Shown here: positions 45,753 through 57,372 of the stretch, piece by piece | Position numbering within the stretch: the stretch's first letter is position 1 | Layout: every line of letters starts with the position of its first letter | NCBI GenBank assembly: GCA_041744755.1 | Contig: JBGTKC010000119.1 | Location: forward strand, 15,162 to 79,161 | DNA from: CALDTK01 sp041744755 | GTDB lineage: Bacteria > Bacteroidota > Bacteroidia > Chitinophagales > Saprospiraceae | Length of the DNA stretch: 64,000 bases | Direction: 5' to 3' | Notes under the pieces: generated by a model | Database searches by the model: none | What the model saw: the letters and a program-made list of their open reading frames with translations, nothing else | What the model was told of the DNA's origin: nothing | Program-made: the position numbers and the translations under genes

Positions 45753-46115
45753 CTCCATCGCTAGCGCAATCGGTAGTAAATTGGATACCCAGCTTACTAC
45801 ACCACCGAGCGACGCGCATGCGGCCGGCGTCCTGAAGCGCTGGCGACTTTAGTGCGCGCGATGGCCGCATGGGTACACCGGCTTTGAAGCGTCACCGGTT
45901 ATGGGGTCGTCGTACTGAATCTAACTCGCGCCCTCGGGACTTCGGCTGCGAGGGCGCTTGCGCCCGGGCTGAGGTCCCCTGAAATACTAAATCAGTTTTA
46001 GCGGACACACACAGCACAGGATGGGGCGTCTGTACTACTTACTGCGGAGTTGGCACCAGAAGCTTTAGCGGGGTGCCTCCTCGGGGGTATCTACATGTCC
46101 TTGCGGAAACGGAAG
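45753..46115. other. No gene; inverted repeats
   Basis: No convincing gene. Two hairpins lie here. CATGCGGCC/GGCCGCATG is at 45817-45825 and 45863-45871. GCGCCCTCG/CGAGGGCGC is at 45928-45936 and 45949-45957. Neither has a T-run on the plus strand, so termination after the DUF3347 gene is possible but not clear. Confidence 0.5.
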
Positions 46116-46289
46116 CTATTTCCCGTTTGTAACGGGGTCATGGAGCTCATCAGCACCAGTATCCGGACGGTCGGCGGCTACGCTTACAATAGCCGCTAAC
46201 AAAAGCAAGCCGAGCAGCACCAGTACGAGCTTATCGGTGACGCGTGTGAAAGCAGTTTTTGGGGTGACGGGCTTGCAGCAGTCTTTCAT
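46116..46289 (-). CDS. 57-residue Cys-Cys small membrane protein
   Basis: A short frame starts MKDCCKPVTPK, has one membrane helix (about 21-38, very Leu/Val/Ala-rich) and a short polar tail. The CC pair before a single helix, in the middle of copper genes, suggests a small metal-related membrane peptide. I know of no named family with certainty. The start is an ATG, and the helix gives a biased composition not expected by chance in this GC-rich sequence. Confidence 0.5.
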   Translation of the reverse strand: MKDCCKPVTPKTAFTRVTDKLVLVLLGLLLLAAIVSVAADRPDTGADELHDPVTNGK

Positions 46290-46372
46290 GGCTATTTCGT
46301 GATCATAGGGTCTCGATTATTTCGCAAGCTTGCACTCATCGCGTTCATAATGCTAGCCATCGAGCGAATAAA

Positions 46373-46501
46373 ATGGCCCCTCTGCTTTCCCGAATCTGCT
46401 CAAAACTTACCATCTCGGTAGTAACGTTCGGGATTTGCGCCGATTGCCGAACCCGTGAAAGCGAGACCACGCTACGCGTGAGACTAGAGCCGACGGTATG
46501 A
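46373..46501 (+). CDS. Possible 42-residue leader peptide
   Basis: A short frame starts at ATG 46373 and ends in an ATGA overlap with the next gene, which would allow translational coupling. It encodes a mildly hydrophobic peptide with three Cys (ICSKLTI, GICADC). It may be chance. Confidence 0.25.
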   Translation: MAPLLSRICSKLTISVVTFGICADCRTRESETTLRVRLEPTV

Positions 46502-47034
46502 CACGCACATTCTCCCCCTCCACACGCCTCTACACTTGGGGTGTCACCGTTACGCTTGCTTATGTGTTGTCTCAGCTCGCACAGAGTCTAGATATGGGGG
46601 GACATGCCTCGATCACCTGGATGTGGGGCCTACTGATGCTTCCGCCCCTCGTCATGGAGGTCATGATCTGGCCGAAGAAGGAGGTTTCGCCTGAGGTTCG
46701 GCAGCAAGACGCCCTCGGAGCTGGGTGGGGTTTGCTCGTGATATTGGGAATGCTGGTTACCGTAGCGGCGCTCGCGTCGGGCGACCATGAGTTCGAGCAC
46801 TTCGCCTATCGCACGCTCTGGTTTGTAGTAGCCGCAGTGGGCTTCACGCACACGGCTCTCGTCGAGCACAAGATTAAGAGCGCTACCTACGCCACCGCAG
46901 CGGTATTGAATGCGGTAGCTGCTCTGATGATGTTTTTCGATTATGAAACCATGGAGCCCATAGCTTTCGGCCTGGCGGCCTTGATTCAAGGGGTGCCGAT
47001 ACTCGTTCACGCCCGCTCCGTAGCGCAGGCTTGA
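46498..47034 (+). CDS. Hypothetical multi-pass membrane protein
   Basis: The 178-residue protein has about six hydrophobic helices (near 12-30, 38-57, 74-92, 105-122, 128-146 and 154-172) and no soluble domain. A short His/Glu stretch, SGDHEFEHFAYRT, lies between helices 3 and 4. I cannot assign a family. Its position between the copper efflux operon and the copA-type ATPase suggests a metal-related role, but this is only context. Confidence 0.6.
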   Translation: MTRTFSPSTRLYTWGVTVTLAYVLSQLAQSLDMGGHASITWMWGLLMLPPLVMEVMIWPKKEVSPEVRQQDALGAGWGLLVILGMLVTVAALASGDHEFEHFAYRTLWFVVAAVGFTHTALVEHKIKSATYATAAVLNAVAALMMFFDYETMEPIAFGLAALIQGVPILVHARSVAQA

Positions 47035-47122
47035 GCGGTTTCGCCAGCTACGCAGCCTTCGCTGGATCGATTCACCCTAGGGTTGATCCGCTGTGCCAGA
47101 GCGGTATTGGGTCTTAGCTTGT

Positions 47123-49723
<2,601 letters not shown>

Positions 49724-49994
49724 GGGAAGCCGAAACTACGGCCGGCGACCGCGTCGTCATCGCACGTGTGCGCGGGAAAGCTTACCCCCGTGCCGCTAAC
49801 GTTTAGCTATTTGAATAGGATCGTGGCCACTTAGGTGCAAACCTGTCGAGGGGCAAGGATTAATACTGGATAGGTAAGGATTTCCGCAACTCCCGCGCAT
49901 CGTTCACCGAGGCGTTCGATAGATTTGCCAGCTATCGCCAGCTAGGTTTGGACTTCGTCGGAGTTATCTGGGTAGCGAAACAATCGCGACGACC

Positions 49995-50507
49995 GTGCCT
50001 GAAATTCGGAAACACAACTTGATCGACCTCGGCGTACTGGTCGCGGTCGGCACGGTCGCGTTGTTCACGATCGAGGTTTGGCCGAGCCACGCCGCGAGCG
50101 TCATCGCGGCGCTCGGAACCCTACAGCTGATTCGATTCCTCTGGAGCACTTTCAAGCGGGTCCACCGCCACCTGAACCACGAAGGTTCGTCGATGCTGCA
50201 CTGCCTGGTGCTACTCGGCGCGATGTTGGTCTACTTTATGTTCGTCTACGGTGTGGAGTATGCATTGCTCGCGGCCGCGGACGCGGGCGCGCTCAAGAAC
50301 TTCACGACGGCCAGTCGCTGGTGGAGCTTAATAGATGGTTGGTACTTCAGTACAGTCACCTTCAACGCTACGGGTTTTGAGGAGATCGTACCAGTAGGTT
50401 TCCCGGCCAAAGTCCTGGTATGGGGGCAGATGATACTCGGGTACGCGACCCCGGTCTTCGCGATTTCGTCTTTCATATCGCTCACCAATAAATCGGGCGA
50501 CGATTAG
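49995..50507 (+). CDS. Two-helix pore-loop (ion channel-like) protein
   Basis: The 170-residue protein resembles the Ion_trans_2 layout: helices at about 10-27 and 33-50, a membrane helix (68-92), a re-entrant loop WYFSTVTFNATGFEEIVPVG (about 116-135) and a last helix (about 138-160). The loop sits where potassium channels have TVGYGD, but the filter is replaced by TFNATGFEE. Ion selectivity is thus unclear and probably not the standard K+ type. The start is a GTG at 49995; the gene is divergent from copA. Confidence 0.65.
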   Translation: MPEIRKHNLIDLGVLVAVGTVALFTIEVWPSHAASVIAALGTLQLIRFLWSTFKRVHRHLNHEGSSMLHCLVLLGAMLVYFMFVYGVEYALLAAADAGALKNFTTASRWWSLIDGWYFSTVTFNATGFEEIVPVGFPAKVLVWGQMILGYATPVFAISSFISLTNKSGDD

Positions 50508-50561
50508 GCCCTTTGTATCGAGTATATATTCACCTCAAACCTCCGCGTCTCAACAACTCTT

Positions 50562-51452
50562 ATGTCTAGCTTCCCCCCCTACGCTCGCGCGACATACGGC
50601 GCGTTCCTACTAGCCCTCTGTGGTCTCGCTGCGTGCGGGTCACCGGAGTCGGACGTGCCCACCGAACGCGCCGCTACCGAGTTGCCCCCGCTCGACACCG
50701 CCGGACTCGCCCCCGATCAGGCAGCCGCCAAACGCATCATCCGGGAATCGGTACTGAAGGATAGCCTTCAGGTTTTGGCGGAAGCCGCGTACGAATTCCG
50801 CTTCCGCGACCGCATGTACCGCTACCAGCGGACCGGCGGCGCCTTCGTCTACGAGCGTTGGTGGATCGACACCACTACGCTCGACACGATGCGGGATGTG
50901 CTCCACAACGACGGCCTGGTCCGCTTCGCCAATGGCGTCGAGGTAGCGCTGGAAGAGAGGAAGGCCGCGGCGTACAGCGCGTCCGTCAATTCGGTCATCT
51001 ACTTCGCCTTCCTGCCGTGGGCGCTGCTCGACCCCGGCGTCGAGGCGCGCTACCTCGGTCGCGACACGATTAAGGGACGGGCGCTGGACCAAGTGGAGGT
51101 AAGTTTTGCGGCCGCGCCGGGGCACGAAGGACACGACATGCACCAGGATGAGTACTTGTACTGGTTCGCCCCCGACACCCACGAACTCGCCTACATGTCG
51201 TACTCGCACGCCGACGGCAAGGCGCCGCGCCTGCGGGAGCGATTCAACGTGCGAAGCGTGGGTGGCGTCACGGTGCGCGACTACCGCAACTACCAGACGC
51301 CGGGCAATGAGCCGCGGTCGATCAAGTTGCTGGCGGGCAATTTCAACGAAGATGCGCTGTCGCTGCTGTCGACGATCGAGTTGGAGGACATGCGGCGGGT
51401 GGAAGTGTCCTTGGATCGCCTGACGCCGAACGTCTCGCTCGAGGGTCTATAA
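50562..51452 (+). CDS. DUF6503-like lipoprotein
   Basis: The 296-residue protein has a lipobox (LAACG, Cys about 25) and a conserved Bacteroidota secreted domain. Segments such as YEFRFRDRMYRYQRTGGAFVY, VNSVIYFAFLPWALLD and FNVRSVGGVTVRDYRNYQ recall DUF6503, a family without a known function. A His-rich stretch, GHEGHDMHQDE (about 187-197), may bind metal. It follows the channel-like gene by about 50 bp. A mini-hairpin repeat at 50772 is read as VLAEA. Confidence 0.7.
   Translation: MSSFPPYARATYGAFLLALCGLAACGSPESDVPTERAATELPPLDTAGLAPDQAAAKRIIRESVLKDSLQVLAEAAYEFRFRDRMYRYQRTGGAFVYERWWIDTTTLDTMRDVLHNDGLVRFANGVEVALEERKAAAYSASVNSVIYFAFLPWALLDPGVEARYLGRDTIKGRALDQVEVSFAAAPGHEGHDMHQDEYLYWFAPDTHELAYMSYSHADGKAPRLRERFNVRSVGGVTVRDYRNYQTPGNEPRSIKLLAGNFNEDALSLLSTIELEDMRRVEVSLDRLTPNVSLEGL
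50772..50786 (+). repeat. GNRA mini-hairpin repeat, inside DUF6503-like gene
   Basis: GTTTTGGCGGAAGCC: GGAA loop; read as VLAEA. Confidence 0.9.
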
Positions 51453-51700
51453 GATTTCAGGGTAAGGGCCTGAGCCAAAACCGAGCGCCGGCGTGCTGCG
51501 CCAAGGGTTCGCCGGTTCGTAAAGCACCGTCTGCTTAAAGGCATGGGGATCATCGCGATACTTACTCCGTTGACGATACAGAAGATAACGAGCCCCGGGC
51601 CGAGGGCGATCGCGAACGGGGGCTCGACTCTGGCTAGGGTCGCCAGTGCGCTGCGACAGCTGGCTTATGAAGGTTTTGACTACTTTAGGCGAAGTAACGC

Positions 51701-52369
51701 ATGAGTCGAGTCACCGAGCGACCGAATCAGCACCAGTCTCTCCCCGAGAGAGAGATACCGCCCACCCCCCTGGCGCCGGCTGATGATCACGTCAAGCGCG
51801 TGCTAATCTTGGTGCTTTTAATCAACGCCGTATTTTTTGTAGGTGAGTCGGTGGCCGGATTACTGGCTGATTCCCTCGGCCTAATCGCCGACGCACTTGA
51901 CATGTTGGCCGACGCTGCCGTTTACGGACTCAGCCTGTGGGCGATCGGGAGGACCGCCGCACGTAAGCTCGGCGTGGCGCGCTTTAGCGGCTACCTAGAA
52001 CTCAGCCTTGCGGCTTTCGGGCTCGTCGAAGTGACCAGACGCACCCTCGCTACAGATCCAGAAGCACCGGACTTTGCGCTCATGATCGGCGTGAGTGCCA
52101 CGGCACTTTTGGCTAATGCCATCTGTTTGCTCTTACTCCACCGCCTGCGCTCGCCGGACGCGCACCTGCGGGCCAGCTACGTCTTTACCGCTAACGACAT
52201 CGTCATCAACCTCGGTGTCATCACGGCGGGTGTCCTGGTCTACGCTACGGAGAGCCGCTGGCCGGACCTAATTATTGGTGGGATCGTCTTCGTGGTAGTC
52301 TGCCGCGGGGCGTTGAAGATTTTGCGGATGAGTAAGGTGTCTCCGGTCGACCCGGCTAAGCACAGCTAG
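51701..52369 (+). CDS. Cation diffusion facilitator, membrane domain only
   Basis: The 222-residue protein matches the six-helix transporter domain of CDF/ZnT-type Zn/Cd exporters, with SLGLIADALDMLADAAVYGLSLWAIG holding helix-2 acidic residues and FTANDIVINLGV the matching site in helix 5. The cytoplasmic C-terminal domain is missing: it ends soon after helix 6. Short CDFs of this type exist. It lies next to zinc-related genes (COG0523, MerC). Confidence 0.82.
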   Translation: MSRVTERPNQHQSLPEREIPPTPLAPADDHVKRVLILVLLINAVFFVGESVAGLLADSLGLIADALDMLADAAVYGLSLWAIGRTAARKLGVARFSGYLELSLAAFGLVEVTRRTLATDPEAPDFALMIGVSATALLANAICLLLLHRLRSPDAHLRASYVFTANDIVINLGVITAGVLVYATESRWPDLIIGGIVFVVVCRGALKILRMSKVSPVDPAKHS

Positions 52370-52618
52370 ATCGTTTGTAGATAGGAGTATACCTGTCCGC
52401 GGGCCTCGGCTAAAGGAGTCTGCGAGGCACCCCGACGAGTACGGCGAGGGCCGTGGGGACGGCCAAAATGGAGTTCGCGAGGTAGAAGCGACGATCGCGT
52501 CTACCCTCGCGCCACACATTTCGGCTGCGGCTTCACGTGGGGCCGTAGGACTTGGAGAGGGCGTGTCTCTGGAGCATGGCGGGGTATGGAGAGGCGATGT
52601 CTAGGAAGAAGGATTATA

Positions 52619-52633
52619 TGCAACAAAGTTGCA
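52619..52633. promoter_or_regulatory. Candidate Zur-type operator, site 1
   Basis: TGCAAC-AAA-GTTGCA, a 6-3-6 inverted repeat with the same half-sites as site 2, 50 bp away centre to centre. Confidence 0.5.
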
Positions 52634-52666
52634 AAAGTAAAAGACTCGCCGTATTCTCTTGCAGGA

Positions 52667-52685
52667 TTTGCAACAGGGTTGCAAA
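52667..52685. promoter_or_regulatory. Candidate Zur-type operator, site 2
   Basis: TTTGCAAC-AGG-GTTGCAAA, a perfect 8-3-8 inverted repeat about 230 bp before a COG0523 zinc GTPase remnant. COG0523 genes are classic Zur targets, so a zinc-responsive Fur-family site is a reasonable inference. Confidence 0.55.
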
Positions 52686-52916
52686 ATAGCTTCCTGTCGT
52701 CGAATGGTGTCCGAATTCCTGCTTCCCTGTTCGTTTCTGCTTTACCGCTTGCTGGGACGCGGACTTCTGCTGTTGGCGGTGCTGGTGTGCATGGGGATGT
52801 GCGCACGTATTCTGGCGCAAGCTGAGAACTTGCCCTGCAAACCAATGACTCTTCTCACCCACCACTGTGCTCTCTACGTCTCTCCTCGTACTCTGCGATC
52901 AAATAAAGCACCCACC

Positions 52917-53233
52917 ATGCCCCCCCAAATCCTCCTCCCCACCACCGTCCTCTCCGGCTTCCTCGGGGCCGGGAAGTCGCCTTGCTCAACCACCTCCTCC
53001 ACAACCGCGAGGGCCTGGGCGTGGCCGTGGTCGTCAACGACGTGTCGGGGGTCAACATCGACGCTGATGCCATAGCTCGTGAAGGTGGCCCAAGCCGCAC
53101 CGAAATAGTCATCATCGGGCAGGACATGGACGAGGCCGTCATACGTGCCGGACTGGAGCCCTGCCTGCTCACGAAAGAAGACCTGGCGCAGGAAATTACC
53201 CTGATGCCGCGCGACGATGATTGTCCAGTGTAG
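52917..53233 (+). pseudogene. Remnant of a COG0523 zinc metallochaperone GTPase
   Basis: Two pieces of one GTPase remain. The first starts at ATG 52917 with LLPTTVLSGFLGAGK and then shifts frame inside Walker A, by what looks like one missing base. The next frame continues as LLNHLLHNREGLGVAVVVNDVSGVNIDADAI, and a few codons later jumps to the C-terminal end GPSRTEIVIIGQDMDEAVIRAGLEPCLLT. About 250-300 middle residues, including the CxCC metal motif, are gone. It is therefore a deletion-plus-frameshift relic. An intact paralogue lies at 54.7 kb. Confidence 0.85.
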
Positions 53234-53308
53234 GCACCCTTTTCCCACCAGAGTTGCACTGCGCTAAGCATGATCCACGAGGTGTCACACCGTTCCTAAA
53301 ATTTTCCG

Positions 53309-53695
53309 ATGTCTGTTTTTAGATCTTTGAATCCTTCCCGCCCGCACTCGTTGGCGAGCCTGGCGGCGGTAGCCTGCGCAATCCACTGCGCGGTGTGGCC
53401 AGGGGCGCTGTTGACGCTCGGCTTCATCGGGGCCGTCGTGGCACACGAGGAGGCGGCGTGGGTTAACGTCGTCTTCGTAGCGATCAGCGTCGTCGTCGTG
53501 GCAGTGTATCCGCCGCCGGGCGACCGCAAGTTGCACTGGGGGATGTGGGCGGCCTGCGGGCTGGTCGTCACTGGCATCGCGCTGGAGGCCCTGGAGGTCG
53601 AGGGCGGTGGCTGGCTCGTGATCGGCGGCTCGCTAGTCCTGTCGGCCGGGCACCTGGTGGCGGCGCGGCGGCGGACTACAATGGTCACCGAGTGA
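53309..53695 (+). CDS. MerC-domain membrane protein
   Basis: The 128-residue protein has four hydrophobic helices (about 16-34, 38-55, 58-80 and 96-115) and the ACAIHCAVWP Cys pair in helix 1 that marks the MerC mercury/metal transporter family. In Bacteroidota such genes often lie beside zinc GTPase and Fur-family genes, as here. It may move metal ions across the inner membrane. Confidence 0.82.
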   Translation: MSVFRSLNPSRPHSLASLAAVACAIHCAVWPGALLTLGFIGAVVAHEEAAWVNVVFVAISVVVVAVYPPPGDRKLHWGMWAACGLVVTGIALEALEVEGGGWLVIGGSLVLSAGHLVAARRRTTMVTE

Positions 53696-53740
53696 GTCAC
53701 GTCACGAATTTCAATTTTCGTCCACAGAAAAATCAAGCCC

Positions 53741-54639
53741 ATGATCGACGTGATCATCGCCGGCGCTGGTCCGGCTGGGCTGTCTGCCGCGCAAGTGCTC
53801 GCCCGCGCGGGCCGGGAGGTACTCGTGCTCGACGGCGGTCCCGGCCGTAACGCACCCGCCGCGGCCAGCTACAACGTCTTCACGCGGGACGGCACTTCGC
53901 CAAACGTCTTGCGAGAAATCGGGCGCCAACAGGCCGAGGCCTACGGAGCTCGCTTCCTCCATTTGGAAGCCCTGAACGCCACCAGCGATCCCAAAGGCGC
54001 GCGCCTCCAGCTCGCGGACGGCAGCGAGCTCAGCGCGCGTCGCCTGTTGCTCGCCACCGGGGTGGAAGACCTCCTGCCAGACATCCCGGGCGTGGCCGAG
54101 GCCTGGGGACACAGCGTGGTTCACTGCCCATATTGTCACGGGTATGAGCTGCGTCTGCAACCGACCGTCGTACTGGCCGCGGGCGAGCGCGCCGTCCACC
54201 TCGCGGGTCTCCTCCTGGGCTGACCGACCGCGTGACGGTCTGTACCAATGGCGGGGAGATTGGCGAACCCGAACGGACGCGTCTATCCGAACGGGGCATC
54301 GAAGTAGACGAGCGGCGCGTCGTCGCCCTCTGGCTCGACGGTCGCGACGTGAAGGCAATTCGCTTTACAGACGGCAATTTGCGGATTGCCACCGCCGTCT
54401 ACCTCCAGCCCCCCCAGCGACCGCGAGGGCCCCTCCCGGATGCACTCGGGCTCGCGCGTACCGAGAGCGGGCACGTGCAGGTGGACGAACTGTACCACAC
54501 CAGCGTACCGGGGGTGTTTGCGTGCGGCGACATGACCACCGTGATGCAGGCGGTGCAGGTAGCCGCCACGGCTGGTTTTGGGGCAGCGGCCGTCTTGAAT
54601 CAGGAGTTGGTCGGCATGGGCTGTCGCGCACGGGCTTGA
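53741..54639 (+). pseudogene. Thioredoxin-reductase-like flavoprotein, frameshifted
   Basis: The first part (53741-54223) has the FAD motif IIAGAGPAGLSAAQVLARAG, LLLATGVEDLLPDIPG and the CPYCHGYE active-site Cys pair. It ends at a TGA right after LAGLLLG. The second part (54232-54639) continues the same protein with VTVCTNG, SVPGVFACGDMTTVMQAVQVAATAG. Restoring one base at about 54222 gives a full-length protein of about 300 residues, so a single deletion, or an assembly error, breaks it. The family reduces thiols or toxic compounds with NADPH. Confidence 0.8.
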
Positions 54640-54679
54640 GCTTACATCTGTGCAGTAGCGAGAAGCGCAAGTACCGACA

Positions 54680-55702
54680 ATGGAAATATCCCCCGCCCCC
54701 AGAGTCCCCGTCCTGGATTTCACCGGCTTTCTCGGGGCGGGCAAGACGACTTTGCTTAACCAGCTGATCGTTAAAGTCTTTCCTCAGCGCGTGCTCGTCA
54801 TCGAGAACGAGGTCGGGAAAGTCAACGTGGACGCCGGCCTCATCAGCGAGCGCGCCCGCGAGGTGATCGGGCTCACGGCCGGCTGTCTCTGCTGCTCGCT
54901 GCACGATGAGTTTCTTTCGTTGCTCGAGGACGTTTGCCTCCAGCGCGAGGACTTCGACCTGCTCGTCATCGAGACTACCGGCGTCGCCGATCCGGGCTCG
55001 ATCGTGAGCACTTTTCTCACCAATCCGGCCGTGGAGCGCGTCTTCGAGCTGTTGCGCGTCGTGTGCGTCGTGGACGCCGGACTGATCGAGGACTGGCTCA
55101 CGGACACCGACGAGGCCCGCAGACAGTTGGTGGCCGCCGACCTGGTGCTGATCAACAAGCTCGACACGGTTCCGTCTGCCTACTGGCCTGCGCTCGAAAT
55201 ACTCCTGGCCGGCATCACGCCCGCCACCGAGATCGCACGCTACGAGCGAGGGGTTTTTGCGATAAGCGACTTATTAAAAGCTACTGGCGTAGCGCTGCCC
55301 AGACCGGCACCATCGCCGTCTCCCAGCCATCTTCCCCCAAAGACCAGCGAATTGCGCCACGGCAGCATCTCCACCTTCACCTTATACTTCGACGAAGCCT
55401 TTCATTTGGAGCTTCTCTACCGCGAGATGTTGCGCTTTGTCCAGCTCCACCACCACCAAGTCTATCGCATCAAAGGCGTCGCGGCCAGCGGCGAGCACGA
55501 AGCGCAGATCATCGCGCAGTCGGTGCGGATGTCGCTGAAGTTCGTACAGGGAGAGAATTGGCCCAGCGAGAGTGTGCGTCGTGGCTTCCTGGTTTTTAAC
55601 GGGCGCGAGGTGCGTTGCGATGTGATCGAGAAGATTTTCGGGAGGTGTGTGGTGAGGGGGCTTTCGCCGGGCGATTATTCGCTTTCGGCAAACCCTGTTT
55701 GA
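54680..55702 (+). CDS. COG0523 (CobW/ZinU-like) metallochaperone GTPase
   Basis: The 340-residue GTPase is intact. It has Walker A GFLGAGKTTLLN (about 16-27), IENEVGKVNVDA, the metal-binding GCLCCSL, the Walker B-like LLVIETTGVADP, NKLD for guanine recognition, and a CobW C-terminal domain (about 230-335, HHHQVYRIKGV). Such proteins hand zinc or cobalt to client enzymes. It lies 40 bp after the frameshifted flavoprotein. Confidence 0.9.
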   Translation: MEISPAPRVPVLDFTGFLGAGKTTLLNQLIVKVFPQRVLVIENEVGKVNVDAGLISERAREVIGLTAGCLCCSLHDEFLSLLEDVCLQREDFDLLVIETTGVADPGSIVSTFLTNPAVERVFELLRVVCVVDAGLIEDWLTDTDEARRQLVAADLVLINKLDTVPSAYWPALEILLAGITPATEIARYERGVFAISDLLKATGVALPRPAPSPSPSHLPPKTSELRHGSISTFTLYFDEAFHLELLYREMLRFVQLHHHQVYRIKGVAASGEHEAQIIAQSVRMSLKFVQGENWPSESVRRGFLVFNGREVRCDVIEKIFGRCVVRGLSPGDYSLSANPV

Positions 55703-55756
55703 GCGAGGAACTACTAGAGAGCTAACGCTTAACCTGGCAGACCTTGCAGCTACAGC

Positions 55757-57274
55757 TCAGTCCTCCGCCCAATCGCTGACCTTTCGCCTCACGACATCGA
55801 ACACCATCCCGATCCGCACCACCTCCCGCGCGTCATCGACGTACGGCGTAGCGTAGCCTCTCGCCTCAATCTGCGCCAAAGCCTCCGCCACCGTGCCGCC
55901 AATCTTCAATTCGATAACATACACGTACTTCGGCACCTCCACCACGATGTCCGCCCGCCCGCGCGACGTGCTCACCTTCGAGCGCGTATAAATCCCCAGC
56001 ACCGTGAAAGTCGTGTGCACGATCGCGTGGATCATGGCCTCCGATTTCTTCGCCCACAGTTCGTTTGGTACGCCCGCGAGGCTCGCGTCGATGATGTCGA
56101 TCACGGCATCGAGGTCGCGACCACAGAAAGCCTCGTACAGGCGATTGACGCGAATCGTCGCCGACCCCGGCTTCCCGAAGCCGTAATCCCCGAGCAGCGC
56201 CTCGAGGAAGGTCTGGCGCACCTCCTCGTTCGGGTAGTCGAGCACGTAGCGTTTCGGGTCGTGTAATTCCTGTTTTACCGTTAGGTAGCCCCCCTGAAAA
56301 AGGATCGCCACTGGGTTGAGATTGGCGAGGTTGAAGCTCGTCAAGTCGGTCTGGCGCGCCGTCACCGGGGCAATGTGGAACTCCGCATCCTTGGCCAGCA
56401 ACTGCGTCACGAAGGTCGGTGTCCCGGAGTCCGACCAGTAGTTGTCGAGCTGGCCGGACTGCAGGAATTGCAGAATGGACCACGGGTTATACACCGTCTC
56501 GTGCGCGCCCCAGGCGTAGCCGTTGTACCAGTGTTTCACTTGCTCGCGCGTGAAATCCGTCGCGTCGAGCTGCGGACCGAAATCGCGCTCGAGTTCGGTC
56601 TGCGTGATGCCGACCAACGTGTACGCGAGTGGATGGAGCGTAAGGTTCTGGAGGTTATTGAGATCAGAAAACAGCGACACTTTCGAGAAGGCCGACACGC
56701 CCGTGATGAAGACTAACTCAACGTAGGGATCGGCGTCCTTGAGCACGGAATAGAAGGTCTTCAGGATGTCCCGATTGGCCTCCGCGCGCGGGATGTCGTC
56801 GAGGTGCCCGATGATCGGCTTGTCGTACTCGTCGACGAGGATCACGACCTTTCCGCTCGGGTGCGAGGCGGCAGCGCGCTGGATCAACTCCTGGAAGCGC
56901 CCGGGGTAGTTGCCCCCGGCACTGAGCGTGACGCCGAGCTTGCGCGCCTGGGCTTCGAGGATGCGGTTGAGGGCATCGACCAAGCCAATCGCCTGGAAGC
57001 TCGAGCTCGCGAACTGCAGCCAGATGACGGGCGTACGCCTTTCGGCAAAACCCCAGTGCGCCCCCGCCCAGAGCCCCTCGAAGAGCTCGGCGCTCCCGGA
57101 GTACAGCTCATGGAGCGTCGAGACCGTGAGCGACTTGCCGAAGCGCCGCGGACGCGAGAGGAACAAGTAGCTCCCGGCATCCACCATTCGGCAGATGTGC
57201 TCCGTCTTGTCGACGTAGTGCATTCCGGCTTCGCGGAGTTTGCGAAAATCTTGCGTGCTGATGGAGTATTTCAC
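55757..57274 (-). CDS. AAA-ATPase-like protein with PD-(D/E)XK nuclease domain
   Basis: The 505-residue protein belongs to a group very abundant in Bacteroidota. An AAA-ATPase-like domain has FLSRPRRFGKSLTVSTL (Walker A) and VVILVDEYDKPI (Walker B). A C-terminal DUF1703-type nuclease fold has GRADIVVEV and VIELKI. The function is unknown; mobile-element or defence roles have been guessed. The start is GTG at 57274, giving the conserved VKYSISTQDFRKLRE; the longer frame upstream is not family-like. A mini-hairpin repeat at 57037 is read as FAERR. Confidence 0.88.
   Translation of the reverse strand: MKYSISTQDFRKLREAGMHYVDKTEHICRMVDAGSYLFLSRPRRFGKSLTVSTLHELYSGSAELFEGLWAGAHWGFAERRTPVIWLQFASSSFQAIGLVDALNRILEAQARKLGVTLSAGGNYPGRFQELIQRAAASHPSGKVVILVDEYDKPIIGHLDDIPRAEANRDILKTFYSVLKDADPYVELVFITGVSAFSKVSLFSDLNNLQNLTLHPLAYTLVGITQTELERDFGPQLDATDFTREQVKHWYNGYAWGAHETVYNPWSILQFLQSGQLDNYWSDSGTPTFVTQLLAKDAEFHIAPVTARQTDLTSFNLANLNPVAILFQGGYLTVKQELHDPKRYVLDYPNEEVRQTFLEALLGDYGFGKPGSATIRVNRLYEAFCGRDLDAVIDIIDASLAGVPNELWAKKSEAMIHAIVHTTFTVLGIYTRSKVSTSRGRADIVVEVPKYVYVIELKIGGTVAEALAQIEARGYATPYVDDAREVVRIGMVFDVVRRKVSDWAED
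57037..57051 (-). repeat. GNRA mini-hairpin repeat (flipped stem), inside AAA-ATPase gene
   Basis: Minus-strand GTTTTGCCGAAAGGC, exact; read as GFAERR. Confidence 0.9.
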
Positions 57275-57372
57275 GCCGACGAAGGTAAGCAGGGCGGCGT
57301 GCGACCGAGCTCGGGAGCCACCGCGTGAGCCGCGCTCATCATGCGAACATGATCCAGCGTCTTCCGCTGGCC

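Larger units (their letters stand above)
52370..52916. other. Regulatory region with two paired palindromes; no sure gene
   Basis: An open plus-strand frame from about 52701 has a hydrophobic stretch but runs into the COG0523 remnant and is not recognised. The main content is the two TGCAAC/GTTGCA palindromes and a minus-strand -7-like TACTTTTG at 52639-52632. Confidence 0.45.

Noticed and set aside
52701..53075. A plus-strand frame with a hydrophobic stretch upstream of and into the COG0523 remnant
   Set aside because: No recognised family, and it merges into the remnant by reading through its frame. It could be a small envelope protein, but support is too weak.
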